A stretch of DNA of 64,000 nt from Vreelandella halophila (GTDB taxonomy: Bacteria > Pseudomonadota > Gammaproteobacteria > Pseudomonadales > Oleiphilaceae). The stretch's first letter is position 1. Each line of letters begins with the position of its first letter. Positions 55,057 to 62,921 of the stretch are shown piece after piece. The stretch is from contig NZ_JACHUZ010000013.1 in assembly GCF_019903425.1 (NCBI RefSeq), positions 1,524,168 through 1,588,167 of the forward strand, given 5' to 3'. The notes beneath the pieces are model-generated. The model had not been told where the DNA came from. It made no database searches and saw only the letters and a list, made by a program, of their open reading frames with translations. A program made the position numbers and the translations under genes.

Positions 55057-55265
55057 TCAGTCTTTCCTGTTCAATACGCCAGAGCGGGTGTTGCCCGATG
55101 CCCCCGTAAACAGGGAAGGGCAGATTGTCGGCTTGTCGGGAATGGCCCTGGCAATATGCAGTCCGCGATAAGCGTGCGGAGACCAACCGGCGAAACTGGG
55201 GTCGTCTGGACGACCGGGGAAGGCGGAGGGAACAACGCAGGGCGGTACCCTACCATGGGTGCGGG

Positions 55266-55742
55266 TCAGTCGCCACCCTTTTGTTTCAGGGTGAACTCGC
55301 GCATGATCCCCAGCGTTGTCTCGCTGACGTGATGTTCCATGCCTTCGGCATCGATACGGGCCGTGGCGTCATCCACTCCCAGGCTTCGCAGGAACTGGAG
55401 CACCACGCCGTGGCGCTTGCGGGATTCCTCGGCCATGGCACGGCCGCGCTCCGTCAGGAAGATTGATCGGTAGGGCTCGTTGGTGACCAGCCCCTGATCG
55501 TTGAGCCGCCTTATCATGCGGGCAACAGTGGCCTGGCGAACGCCCATTCGGGCGGCGATGTCCGTGGCCCTTGCTTCACCCGCATGATCCAGCAGGTCCC
55601 CGATGAGCTCGACATAATCCTCGATCAGCTCGGTCTCATGGGCGTCCCGCACGGCGGCATACTGGCGTGCGTGCTGCTCGGGGGGTGGCAGGTTCGTATC
55701 CTGTTCGGACGTGTCGGGCCGATTGTCGGAGTAGGTTGGCAT
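55266..55742 (-). CDS. mntR: MntR, manganese-responsive DtxR-family regulator
   Basis: A 158-residue metalloregulator. A disordered N-terminus (1-35) precedes a winged helix (about 40-100, ARATDIAARMGVRQATVARMIRRL) and a metal-binding/dimerisation helix region (RKRHGVVLQFLRSLGV, DAEGMEHHVS) with the family's Glu/His ligands. The proteobacterial MntR class lacks the SH3 domain of DtxR/IdeR, as here. It is divergent from a metal ABC transporter, with a perfect palindrome in the gap. Expected to repress uptake when Mn is sufficient. Confidence 0.93.
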   Translation of the reverse strand: MPTYSDNRPDTSEQDTNLPPPEQHARQYAAVRDAHETELIEDYVELIGDLLDHAGEARATDIAARMGVRQATVARMIRRLNDQGLVTNEPYRSIFLTERGRAMAEESRKRHGVVLQFLRSLGVDDATARIDAEGMEHHVSETTLGIMREFTLKQKGGD

Positions 55743-55793
55743 CAGGGCAGTCTAACCAACTGCCAGGGGCTCCACAATATCCATGCTGCAAAG

Positions 55794-55809
55794 TTTAGCC
55801 TAGGCTAAA
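55794..55809. promoter_or_regulatory. Candidate MntR operator
   Basis: TTTAGCCTAGGCTAAA is a perfect 16-bp palindrome 51 bases upstream of mntR and 71 bases upstream of the transporter gene. DtxR/MntR-family operators are AT-flanked palindromes of similar size (for example AAACATAGC...GCTATGTTT in E. coli), so this is the best candidate for autoregulation and transporter control. Confidence 0.75.
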
Positions 55810-55834
55810 AATGTTTGCGGTAGCGTCAAAAGTT

Positions 55835-55849
55835 TTTGTAAACTACAAA
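55835..55849. promoter_or_regulatory. Second palindrome upstream of the metal transporter
   Basis: TTTGTA (55835-55840), AAC, TACAAA (55844-55849) is a perfect inverted repeat 31 bases before the substrate-binding-protein start. It could be a second operator (for example Fur- or Zur-type by AT content, though it does not match either consensus), or part of the promoter. No clear -35/-10 pair is visible. Confidence 0.4.
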
Positions 55850-55880
55850 GCAGTACGCAACCGGCTAAGGAGCATAGGGA

Positions 55881-56864
55881 ATGGTGACGCAGGCAGCTCG
55901 ACGATGGCTTGTGACGCTTGGTCTCTCGGTGGTTCTCGTAACCGGTGCCTCCGGTGTGCGCGCCGCTGACGTGGTGACCACCACGGGTATGATCGCGGAT
56001 GTCGCAGCCAGCGTTGCGGGCGAGTGTCTCACCGTGGAGCCGCTGATGGGGCCGGGCATCGACCCCCACCTCTACGAGGCCCGACCCAGTGACATTCCGC
56101 TGTTGCGCAACGCGGACGCCATCCTCTACAACGGTTTCAACCTGGAAGGCCAGCTTGGGGCGGTTCTCGCCAAGATGGCCCAGAGTAAGCCCACAGTGGC
56201 AGTGGCGCCGGAGTCGATGAAGGATGAAGACCTGATTAAGGGGGCTGGCGGGTACGCGGTGGATCCCCACCTCTGGATGGATCCGTCGCTCTGGGCCCGG
56301 ATTGTGCCCACGGTGGCGGATGTTTTGGTCAGGATTGCCCCGGACTGTGAATCCGGCATCCGCGCGCGCGCCGGTAACTACCAGCAGCAGCTCATAACGC
56401 TGGATGAATGGGTGAGCGCCAGCGCGGCCAGTGTCCCGGAGCAGCAGCGCATTCTCGTCACAGCGCACGACGCCTTCCGTTATTTCGGCCTGGGTTACGA
56501 TATTGAAGTGGTCGGTATCCAGGGCATCAGTACTGACAGTGAGGCGGCGATTGCCGACGTCCGCTCGGTCGTCGACAGGGTTGTCAGTCGCGATGTCCCC
56601 GCCATCTTCGTCGAGAGCACCATCAGCCGCCGGACGGTGGAAACCGTGGTCGACGGCGCCCGGGACCGCGGGCATGACCTGAAGATCGGTGGTGAGCTCT
56701 TTTCCGATGCCATGGGCGCCCGTGATACGCCGGAAGGGACCTATATCGGTATGATCCGGCACAATACCCGAACCATCGTTGAAGCGCTCGGTGGCTCGGT
56801 TGAGCCCTGGCCCGGGAGCCTGCCGTCCTTCGAGGGCAGTGAGCGCACCAACGCAGCAGAATGA
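55881..56864 (+). CDS. Metal ABC transporter substrate-binding protein (probable Mn)
   Basis: A cluster A-I metal-binding periplasmic protein of 327 residues. It has a signal peptide (about 1-28, VRA-A). Ligands are H in GIDPHLYEARP, H in DPHLWMD, E in FVESTISRRTVE, and D in GELFSDAMG: the His2-Glu-Asp set of manganese/iron-preferring members. There is no histidine-rich loop, which argues against zinc (ZnuA). AAGGAG at 55868-55873. First gene of a four-gene transporter operon divergent from mntR. Confidence 0.92.
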   Translation: MVTQAARRWLVTLGLSVVLVTGASGVRAADVVTTTGMIADVAASVAGECLTVEPLMGPGIDPHLYEARPSDIPLLRNADAILYNGFNLEGQLGAVLAKMAQSKPTVAVAPESMKDEDLIKGAGGYAVDPHLWMDPSLWARIVPTVADVLVRIAPDCESGIRARAGNYQQQLITLDEWVSASAASVPEQQRILVTAHDAFRYFGLGYDIEVVGIQGISTDSEAAIADVRSVVDRVVSRDVPAIFVESTISRRTVETVVDGARDRGHDLKIGGELFSDAMGARDTPEGTYIGMIRHNTRTIVEALGGSVEPWPGSLPSFEGSERTNAAE

Positions 56865-56877
56865 CAGTGGAGTCGCC

Positions 56878-57678
56878 ATGAAGCGGGAGAAACGCCACGA
56901 ACCGGAGCTGGCACTGCACATCGAGGACCTGACCGTTGCCTACGAGGGCAAGCCGGTTCTCTGGGACATTGATGTGAACATTCCGCCGGGCGTGATGGCG
57001 GCCGTCATCGGGCCGAACGGCGCCGGGAAGAGTACGCTGATCAAGACGGCACTCGGGTTGGTTAAGCCTACCGCCGGTCATATCTGTATCCATGGTTACC
57101 CGCCGCGTCAGGCCCTGAAGCGTGTGGCCTATGTGCCTCAGCGCTCCTCGGTGGACTGGGATTTTCCGACAACCGTTGTGGATGTGGTCATGATGGGGCG
57201 CTATGGCCATCTGGGCTGGTTCCGCTGGCCCGGGAAGCGGGAGCACCGGCGCGCCATGGATGCGCTGTCGGCCGTGGGCATGGAGGCGTTCGCCAAGCGC
57301 CAGATCAACCAGCTTTCCGGAGGTCAGCAGCAGCGGGTCTTTCTGGCGCGGGCGATGGTTCAGGACGCGGATGTGCTGTTCCTGGATGAGCCCATGGCCG
57401 GCGTTGATGCCACGACCGAGAAGGCGGTCGTGGCGCTCCTGCAGGAGCTTCGGGATCAGGGCAAGACCATCATCGTGGTGCACCACGACCTTCAGACCGT
57501 GCGTGACTACTTCGACTGGCTGGTTATTCTGAATGTGCGGGTTGTGGCCCAGGGCCGCATCCCGGAGGTATACACCGGCGAGAATCTGCGCAAGGCCTAT
57601 GGGGGCCGGATCGCGCTCCTGGACCCGGACTCCGCCGGTGAGACGCCGGACGCGGTGCCGAGGGAGGTTGTGAACTGA
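56878..57678 (+). CDS. Metal ABC transporter ATP-binding protein
   Basis: A 266-residue ATPase with Walker A GPNGAGKST, Q-loop, signature LSGGQQQRVFLARA, Walker B VLFLDEP and switch H in VVHHDL. ATG 56878 is supported by GGAG at 56869-56872; the 33 extra codons upstream lie over the end of the substrate-binding gene. It energises both downstream permeases. The stop overlaps the first permease start by one base. Confidence 0.96.
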   Translation: MKREKRHEPELALHIEDLTVAYEGKPVLWDIDVNIPPGVMAAVIGPNGAGKSTLIKTALGLVKPTAGHICIHGYPPRQALKRVAYVPQRSSVDWDFPTTVVDVVMMGRYGHLGWFRWPGKREHRRAMDALSAVGMEAFAKRQINQLSGGQQQRVFLARAMVQDADVLFLDEPMAGVDATTEKAVVALLQELRDQGKTIIVVHHDLQTVRDYFDWLVILNVRVVAQGRIPEVYTGENLRKAYGGRIALLDPDSAGETPDAVPREVVN

Positions 57679-58814
57679 TGCTGGATCTGCTCGGCAACCA
57701 TACCGTCCAGACAGTGATCATGGGTGCGGTGTTGCTGGGGCTGGTCAGCGGCCTTCTGGGTTCCTTCGCGGTCCTTCGCCAGCAGAGCCTTCTGGGCGAT
57801 ACGCTGGCCCATGCGGCGTTGCCCGGCGTCTGCATCGGATTCCTGATCGCGGGCACCCGGCATCTCGGCTGGATCATGGCCGGTGCGCTCGGAACCGCCG
57901 TTATCGCGGCCCTTTTCGTCCAGGTGATTACCCGCTACAGCCGGATCAAGATGGACGCCGGCCTGGGCGCTGCCCTGAGTGTCTCATTTGCGGTCGGGGT
58001 AGTTCTTCTGACCTACATTCAGGGTCATTCGAGTGCCTCCCAGGGGGGACTGGATTCATTCCTGTTCGGGCAGGCGGCGGCTACCCGTCCTTCCGATCTG
58101 TGGTTCATGGGTGGGGTAACCCTTGCGGCCATTTCGCTGGTGGCGCTGCTGTGGAAGCAGCTCAAGCTGGTGACGTTTGATCCGCTGTTTGCCGGCTCCA
58201 TCGGGCTGTCCGTTGGCGTGCTCGAGACGGTTCTGACCGCCATGATCGCGTTGGCGGTGGTGGTGGGTCTGCAGATGGTGGGAGTGGTCCTTATGACCGC
58301 CATGGTTATTGCACCGCCGGTGGCTGCACGCCAGTGGGTATCCCGGCTTGAGCATATGGTGTTCCTGGCGATGCTTTTGGGGGTGATCTCCGGCGTGGTG
58401 GGGGTGCTGTTGAGTGCCGGTGTGTCCCACCTGGCCACTGGGCCGGTGGTGGTGCTGGTCGCGTCCGTGTTGGTGGCACTGTCGCTGCTGCTTGCCCCCG
58501 GACGCGGCGTGCTCTGGAGCTGGCTGAAACTCTGGCGGGAACAGCGCGCCATCGGCCAGCGCCAGATGCTGGTAACGCTGCACAAGCTGGCGGAGCATCA
58601 CGAGGACCCCTATTACCCTGTGGAGCGCAGTATGCTCGACAGCTTCTACGGTGTCGCCACTGGTCATATTCTGAGGCGCCTCCAGGCGCGGGGGTTTGTT
58701 GTGCCCGCCAGCCACATGCGTGAGGAGGGGCCCCACTGGGCTCTTACGGACGCGGGGCACAATGAGGCCCGGCAGGAGCTGGAGCGCATGGACTGGAACC
58801 AGGCGGAGGCATGA
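57678..58814 (+). CDS. Metal ABC transporter permease with C-terminal winged-helix domain
   Basis: A 378-residue protein. Residues 1-280 form the ABC-3 permease with about eight helices (GSFAVLRQQSLLGDTLAHAALPG, SVGVLETVLTAMIALAVVVGLQMVG). About 90 extra C-terminal residues (REQRAIGQRQMLVTLHKLAEHHEDPYYPVE through GPHWALTDAGHNEARQELERM) fit a DtxR/MntR-like winged helix. The domain could regulate transport in cis by sensing cytosolic metal, or be a relic of a fusion to a metalloregulator. It overlaps both neighbours. Confidence 0.9.
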   Translation: MLDLLGNHTVQTVIMGAVLLGLVSGLLGSFAVLRQQSLLGDTLAHAALPGVCIGFLIAGTRHLGWIMAGALGTAVIAALFVQVITRYSRIKMDAGLGAALSVSFAVGVVLLTYIQGHSSASQGGLDSFLFGQAAATRPSDLWFMGGVTLAAISLVALLWKQLKLVTFDPLFAGSIGLSVGVLETVLTAMIALAVVVGLQMVGVVLMTAMVIAPPVAARQWVSRLEHMVFLAMLLGVISGVVGVLLSAGVSHLATGPVVVLVASVLVALSLLLAPGRGVLWSWLKLWREQRAIGQRQMLVTLHKLAEHHEDPYYPVERSMLDSFYGVATGHILRRLQARGFVVPASHMREEGPHWALTDAGHNEARQELERMDWNQAEA

Positions 58815-59707
58815 TGCAGGCGTTTCTGAACGATCCCATGGCCATGATCCTGCTGACAGGGGCCCTTGTGGCGACTTCGGGCGCCCTGCTGGGGACTTTC
58901 CTGGTTCTGCAGCGCCAGAGCATGCTTTCCGACGCGATCAGTCACTCCATCGTGTTCGGCATTGTCGTGGTCTGGCTTCTGACGCATGCCCAGTCGGGCC
59001 CCCTCCAGATCGCCGGAGCAGCACTGACCGGTATTCTGACGGTTTTCCTCACCGAGATGGTGGCCCGGACGCGCCGGGTCAAGCGTGACGCGGCCATTGG
59101 TCTCGTGTTTCCGGCGCTTTTTGCGGCCGGCGTGCTGCTGCTTAATCTCTATGCCCGGGACATTCACATCGACAGCCATACGGTGCTGCTGGGCGAGATC
59201 GGGTTCGTATGGCTGGACACCATGCCTCTGGCCGGGTTTGACGTGCCCCAGGCGGTGGTCTGGATGTCGGTGGCGACGCTGGTCAACCTGGGCTTCGTGC
59301 TCGCCTGCTACAAGGAGCTCAAGCTGGCCTCCTTTGACTGGCAGCTGGCTGCCGCATTGGGCCTGGCGCCCGCCCTCATGTTCTACATACTGCTGGGGCT
59401 GACCAGTGTGACGGCAGTTGCGGCATTTGATGCCGTGGGTGCGGTACTGTTCATCGCTTTCGTGATTGTACCGGCGGCAACGGCCTACCTTCTGACCGAC
59501 CGGCTCTCACTGATGTTGCTTTTGGCGGTCCTGGTGGGCGTGGTGTCAACGCTTTGCGGCTACCCTCTGGCCGTCAGGCTGGATGTCTCCATTGGCGGCA
59601 CCATGGCTTCCATGACAGGTGTCTTTCTGCTCACGGCCTTCGTCTTGAGCCCACGTTATGGGCTCCTGGGTCATTGGCGTAACCGTCGGGTTAAAGTCCC
59701 CGGCTGA
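58811..59707 (+). CDS. Metal ABC transporter permease, second subunit
   Basis: A 298-residue ABC-3 family permease (LLGTFLVLQRQSMLSDAISHSIVFG, GAVLFIAFVIVPAATAYLLTDRL). It lacks the C-terminal domain of the first permease, so the two probably form a heterodimer with the ATPase and binding protein. It closes the mntR-linked operon with a 4-base overlap to the previous gene. Confidence 0.94.
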   Translation: MMQAFLNDPMAMILLTGALVATSGALLGTFLVLQRQSMLSDAISHSIVFGIVVVWLLTHAQSGPLQIAGAALTGILTVFLTEMVARTRRVKRDAAIGLVFPALFAAGVLLLNLYARDIHIDSHTVLLGEIGFVWLDTMPLAGFDVPQAVVWMSVATLVNLGFVLACYKELKLASFDWQLAAALGLAPALMFYILLGLTSVTAVAAFDAVGAVLFIAFVIVPAATAYLLTDRLSLMLLLAVLVGVVSTLCGYPLAVRLDVSIGGTMASMTGVFLLTAFVLSPRYGLLGHWRNRRVKVPG

Positions 59708-59735
59708 TGCAGCCATCCGCCTGTTTTCAGGGCGC

Positions 59736-59763
59736 TTGTATGGACCGGTAGAGATAGTATAGT
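59736..59763 (+). promoter_or_regulatory. Promoter of the histone-deacetylase-like gene
   Basis: TTGTAT (59736-59741), 16 bases, TATAGT (59758-59763), 46 bases before the ATG at 59810. It suggests transcription separate from the metal transporter. Confidence 0.6.
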
Positions 59764-59809
59764 GAAGGTGACGCGGTGATGGTTATGCCGCGAGCACATG
59801 GAGGCTGTC

Positions 59810-60913
59810 ATGCCGGAAGGCACCATCGCCCTGTTTCACGATGACCGCATGCTGGCTCACGAGCCGGATGTGGATGTACCTTTCCTGCCGGGGCGCCTTG
59901 ACCGGCGCATCCGCGAGATCCTGGCCGGGCTCAATGTCCAGTGGAAGTACCCGGAGCATCCCGGCCGTCTGCGCGCGGTGATGGCCTTGCTGGAATCCCA
60001 CCCGATACCGGGGCTGAGTATGGAAGCTGGCCGGCCGGCCACCCGGGAAGAGCTGGCCCGGGTCCATACCACCCACTATCTTGATTTCATTGAGGATCTC
60101 CGGGATACAAACGCGTGGCTGGACGTGGATACCACCGCGGTTTCCGAGGGCAGCGTCCTGGCTGCCGAGGTTGCTGCCGGGACGGCGCTGGCGGCGGTCG
60201 AGGCGGTTGTTGAGAAACGCCATCGTCATGCCTTTGCGCTGATACGGCCGCCCGGGCACCATGCCGAACCGGTGCGGGCGCGGGGGTTCTGCCTGTTCAA
60301 CAACGTCGCGGTAGCGGCGGCCCATGCCCGCAGCGAACTTGGCTGTGAGCGGGTGCTGATCCTTGACTGGGATGCCCACCACGGTAACGGCACTCAGGAT
60401 ATCTTCTGGGCGGATCCTGATGTCATGTTCATTGATATCCACCGTGCGGCACCCTTCTACCCTGGCTCGGGTCTTCTGGAGGAGGTAGGTGTGGGGATGG
60501 CCGAGGGCGCGACCGTGAATGTGCCGCTGCCCGGAGGCTCAGGGGATGTTGCCTACATCAAGGCCATGCGCGAGATCGTGACGCCGGCTGCGGACGCTTT
60601 CCGGCCGGACATCATCCTGGTCTCAGCCGGCTTCGATACCCACTGGTACGACCTGGCACTGAACGTCTCCTATGAGGGCATGGCGGTGATGACCGAGATC
60701 ATCCAGTCGCTGGCGGAACGTCATTGCGATGGCCGGCTGGTGTTCGTGCTGGAGGGCGGCTATAACCTGGAATCCCTCTCGCACGGGGTGCACACAGTGT
60801 TACGGACGCTGGTGGGAGAGCGCTTCCCGGAACCCGGCGCCGCTGGCGTGGCCGAGGTCGAGGCGGCGGCCCGCTTCCACCGGGACGCATTCCTGGATCC
60901 GGATCAGAGCTGA
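59810..60913 (+). CDS. Histone-deacetylase-family amidohydrolase
   Basis: A Zn-dependent deacylase of 367 residues in the arginase/deacetylase fold. RPPGHHAEP contains the catalytic histidine pair. DWDAHHGNGTQ carries the Asp/His metal ligands, and VSAGFDTHWYD supplies the other metal aspartate. The C-terminus holds LEGGYN. Bacterial members deacetylate acetylpolyamines, acetoin-pathway proteins or unknown amides. ATG 59810 is preferred because GGAGG lies at 59800-59804; ATG 59798 would add four residues. Convergent with the desT-like gene; substrate not decidable. Confidence 0.93.
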   Translation: MPEGTIALFHDDRMLAHEPDVDVPFLPGRLDRRIREILAGLNVQWKYPEHPGRLRAVMALLESHPIPGLSMEAGRPATREELARVHTTHYLDFIEDLRDTNAWLDVDTTAVSEGSVLAAEVAAGTALAAVEAVVEKRHRHAFALIRPPGHHAEPVRARGFCLFNNVAVAAAHARSELGCERVLILDWDAHHGNGTQDIFWADPDVMFIDIHRAAPFYPGSGLLEEVGVGMAEGATVNVPLPGGSGDVAYIKAMREIVTPAADAFRPDIILVSAGFDTHWYDLALNVSYEGMAVMTEIIQSLAERHCDGRLVFVLEGGYNLESLSHGVHTVLRTLVGERFPEPGAAGVAEVEAAARFHRDAFLDPDQS

Positions 60914-60932
60914 GTCACGGCCGCCAGCGCGG

Positions 60933-61556
60933 TCAGCCGCTCTGCCAGTGGTCCGCGCCGATGAAGATCATCCGCAGGAAGCGGGTGGTCTGCCGCCGGA
61001 TCCTGCCCAGTTCCTCTTCATCCCCGGCTGAAATGCTCAGTATGTCCGTCAGGCTGAACGCCACCGTGCGGACCACCAGCTCGCAGGCCATGTCCAGGTC
61101 CTCGTCGCTGAGGTGGGGCAGCAGGCGGAGGTTGCGCAGGTCGTTGGCCAGTTCGCTGGCGAAGAACTGCATCTCGTTGCGGATGCCCTGCTGGATCGCC
61201 TGACTTTCCCCGGCCAACCCCTGGGCCATGAAGGTGAAGAAGTTCCGGTTAGACTGGACGTGGTTCACGAAGATGGCCACGGATTCGTCCATCAGCTTGT
61301 CCGCGTGCAGCACATTGGCGCGCGCCTCCCGCATCATGCCCCGCAGGACCACACCCAGCTCATCCACCAGCGTCAGGCCCAGGTCGTCCATATTGCGGAA
61401 GTGGCGATAGAAGGAGGTGGGGACCACCTCGGCCTGCCGGGTGACTTCCCGTATGCCAAGGCTGGCGAAGTGGCGGCCCCGCCCAACCAGGGTCAGTGCC
61501 GCCTCCATGAGGATCTCGCGGGTCTCGCCGGGGCGGCGTCGTTTCTGTGTCGTCAT
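60933..61556 (-). CDS. desT: FabR/DesT-family TetR repressor
   Basis: A TetR-type regulator of 207 residues. The N-terminal helix-turn-helix (about 10-65) carries FASLGIREVTRQAEVVPTSFYRHFRNMDDLGLTLVDE, very close to the FabR/DesT subgroup, which senses saturated versus unsaturated acyl-CoA/ACP ratios. The ligand domain follows. I take ATG 61556 (MTTQKRRRPGETRE); the frame is open 28 codons further into the promoter region. Divergence from a DesC-like reductase plus desaturase reproduces the P. aeruginosa desT-desC-desB arrangement. Confidence 0.92.
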   Translation of the reverse strand: MTTQKRRRPGETREILMEAALTLVGRGRHFASLGIREVTRQAEVVPTSFYRHFRNMDDLGLTLVDELGVVLRGMMREARANVLHADKLMDESVAIFVNHVQSNRNFFTFMAQGLAGESQAIQQGIRNEMQFFASELANDLRNLRLLPHLSDEDLDMACELVVRTVAFSLTDILSISAGDEEELGRIRRQTTRFLRMIFIGADHWQSG

Positions 61557-61643
61557 ATCGGTTATGGGTGCGTGCAGGTCGATCACGCGAGTGTACCGAC
61601 CTGCAGGCAGAATCGAAACGTGTGGGGCAGCTCTAATCACCCA

Positions 61644-61673
61644 TTGACACCCTGATTGGGCTTTGTGTACAGT
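61644..61673 (+). promoter_or_regulatory. Promoter of the desaturase operon
   Basis: TTGACA (61644-61649), 18 bases, TACAGT (61668-61673). Transcription should start near 61680, directly within the operator palindromes at 61675-61703, so repressor binding would block initiation. The des start codon lies about 34 bases downstream. Confidence 0.7.
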
Positions 61674-61674
61674 C

Positions 61675-61703
61675 GTTCACAAGTTGTGAACAAATGTGCA
61701 CAA
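61675..61703. promoter_or_regulatory. Compound DesT-type operator
   Basis: Two overlapping palindromes. GTTCACAA-G-TTGTGAAC (61675-61691) is a perfect 17-bp inverted repeat. TTGTGAACA-AA-TGTGCACAA (61684-61703) has one arm mismatch. They share the middle half-site TTGTGAAC, so two repressor dimers might compete or bind cooperatively. Bases 61686-61701 are the exact reverse complement of the trhA operator core at 28713-28728. Confidence 0.82.
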
Positions 61704-61713
61704 GGGGCCTGTA

Positions 61714-62886
61714 ATGCAGGAATCAATGAACACAGACAGCGGTATGAATCGTGGCCAGGATCGCTCCTACAGGAGTGTTCTTGCCAAGGTCGGGCCGGGG
61801 CGCGAGACATGGCGCTGGCTGGGGCAGCAGCTGTTCAACCGGGAAAACCCGGCAATGTACTTCGACCCGCTGCTCGAGAGCATCAATCCGCTCTGGGCCC
61901 AACGCTACATCCCGGCGCGGGTGGAAGCCATCGAATCCGAAACCCATGACAGCAAGACCCTGACCCTGCGCCCGGCGCGGCGCTGGGGTGGCTTCCGTGC
62001 CGGCCAGCACCTGAATCTTGAGGTTGAGAAGGACGGCCGCTGGTACAGCCGCCCGTTCAGTCTTTCCTGCGCCCCGTCGCACTGGGAGCAGGACGGCACC
62101 ATCACCGTCACCATCAAGAAGGTGGCGGATGGCGAGATCACGCCCTGGTTGCTCGAGAACTTCGAGCCGGGCGATGTCATCGGGATCAGTCGCGCCTACG
62201 GTGAAGACCATACCCCGGAGCCGGGCTATCCGATGCTGTTCATCACCGGTGGCAGCGGCATCACGCCGGTACTGAGCCAGCTTGAGGCCATGGCGGACCG
62301 TCACCTGCGCAATCCGGTCACGCTGCTGTATTTCGTGCGCACCGAGGCGGACGTGATCGGGGGCCGCAAGCTGCAGGCACTGGCGGAACGGCTGCCGAAC
62401 CTGGACCTGCGCATCGTGGCGGCGGAACAGGACCCTCAGAACCCGGACCATCTGGGCCCGCATCACCTGCAGTCGGTCGAAGGGCTCACGGAAAGGGAAT
62501 GCTTCCTGTGCGGCCCGCCCGGGCTCATGAAACACGCCCAGAATCTGCTGGCGGACGCCGGCGTGTCGGATGAGCAGATCAGCAGCACCCTGTTCGCCGT
62601 CGGACCGGGCGTGGTGGTAACGGAAGATGCCGGCGGTACCGTTCACTTCAGCCGCAGCGACATCACGGTGGAGAGCGCCGGCGACCGCCGCCTTCTCGAG
62701 GAAGCCGAAGCGGCCGGTCTGAACCCGCGCTACGGCTGCCGCATGGGGATCTGTCACCAGTGCGCCTGCCGAAAGACAAGCGGCATTGTCATCAACCAGC
62801 AGACCGGCCAGCCCTCGGGCCATGGCGAGGAAACCATCCAGCTCTGTATCAACGTGCCCCAGGGGGCCGTCGAGCTGGAGCTGTAA
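61714..62886 (+). CDS. desC: Flavodoxin-reductase-like electron donor for the desaturase (DesC type)
   Basis: A 390-residue ferredoxin reductase with an FAD-binding domain (SRPFSLSC, RxxS type), an NAD-binding domain (FITGGSGITPVLSQLEAM, CGPPGLM) and a C-terminal plant-type 2Fe-2S domain (CRMGICHQCACR plus a later cysteine in IQLCINVP). It passes NAD(P)H electrons to the neighbouring desaturase. Start at 61714 with AAGGGG upstream; ATG 61696 lies in the operator and is less likely. First gene of the desCB-like operon. Confidence 0.92.
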   Translation: MQESMNTDSGMNRGQDRSYRSVLAKVGPGRETWRWLGQQLFNRENPAMYFDPLLESINPLWAQRYIPARVEAIESETHDSKTLTLRPARRWGGFRAGQHLNLEVEKDGRWYSRPFSLSCAPSHWEQDGTITVTIKKVADGEITPWLLENFEPGDVIGISRAYGEDHTPEPGYPMLFITGGSGITPVLSQLEAMADRHLRNPVTLLYFVRTEADVIGGRKLQALAERLPNLDLRIVAAEQDPQNPDHLGPHHLQSVEGLTERECFLCGPPGLMKHAQNLLADAGVSDEQISSTLFAVGPGVVVTEDAGGTVHFSRSDITVESAGDRRLLEEAEAAGLNPRYGCRMGICHQCACRKTSGIVINQQTGQPSGHGEETIQLCINVPQGAVELEL

Positions 62887-62921
62887 CCAAACACCGAATC
62901 GACACTGCAAGGAGAATCACC

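Noticed and set aside
61750..61775. CTCCTACAGGAG palindrome resembling REPIN ends
   Set aside because: Lies within the DesC-like coding sequence and lacks the two internal hairpins of the real REPIN copies.
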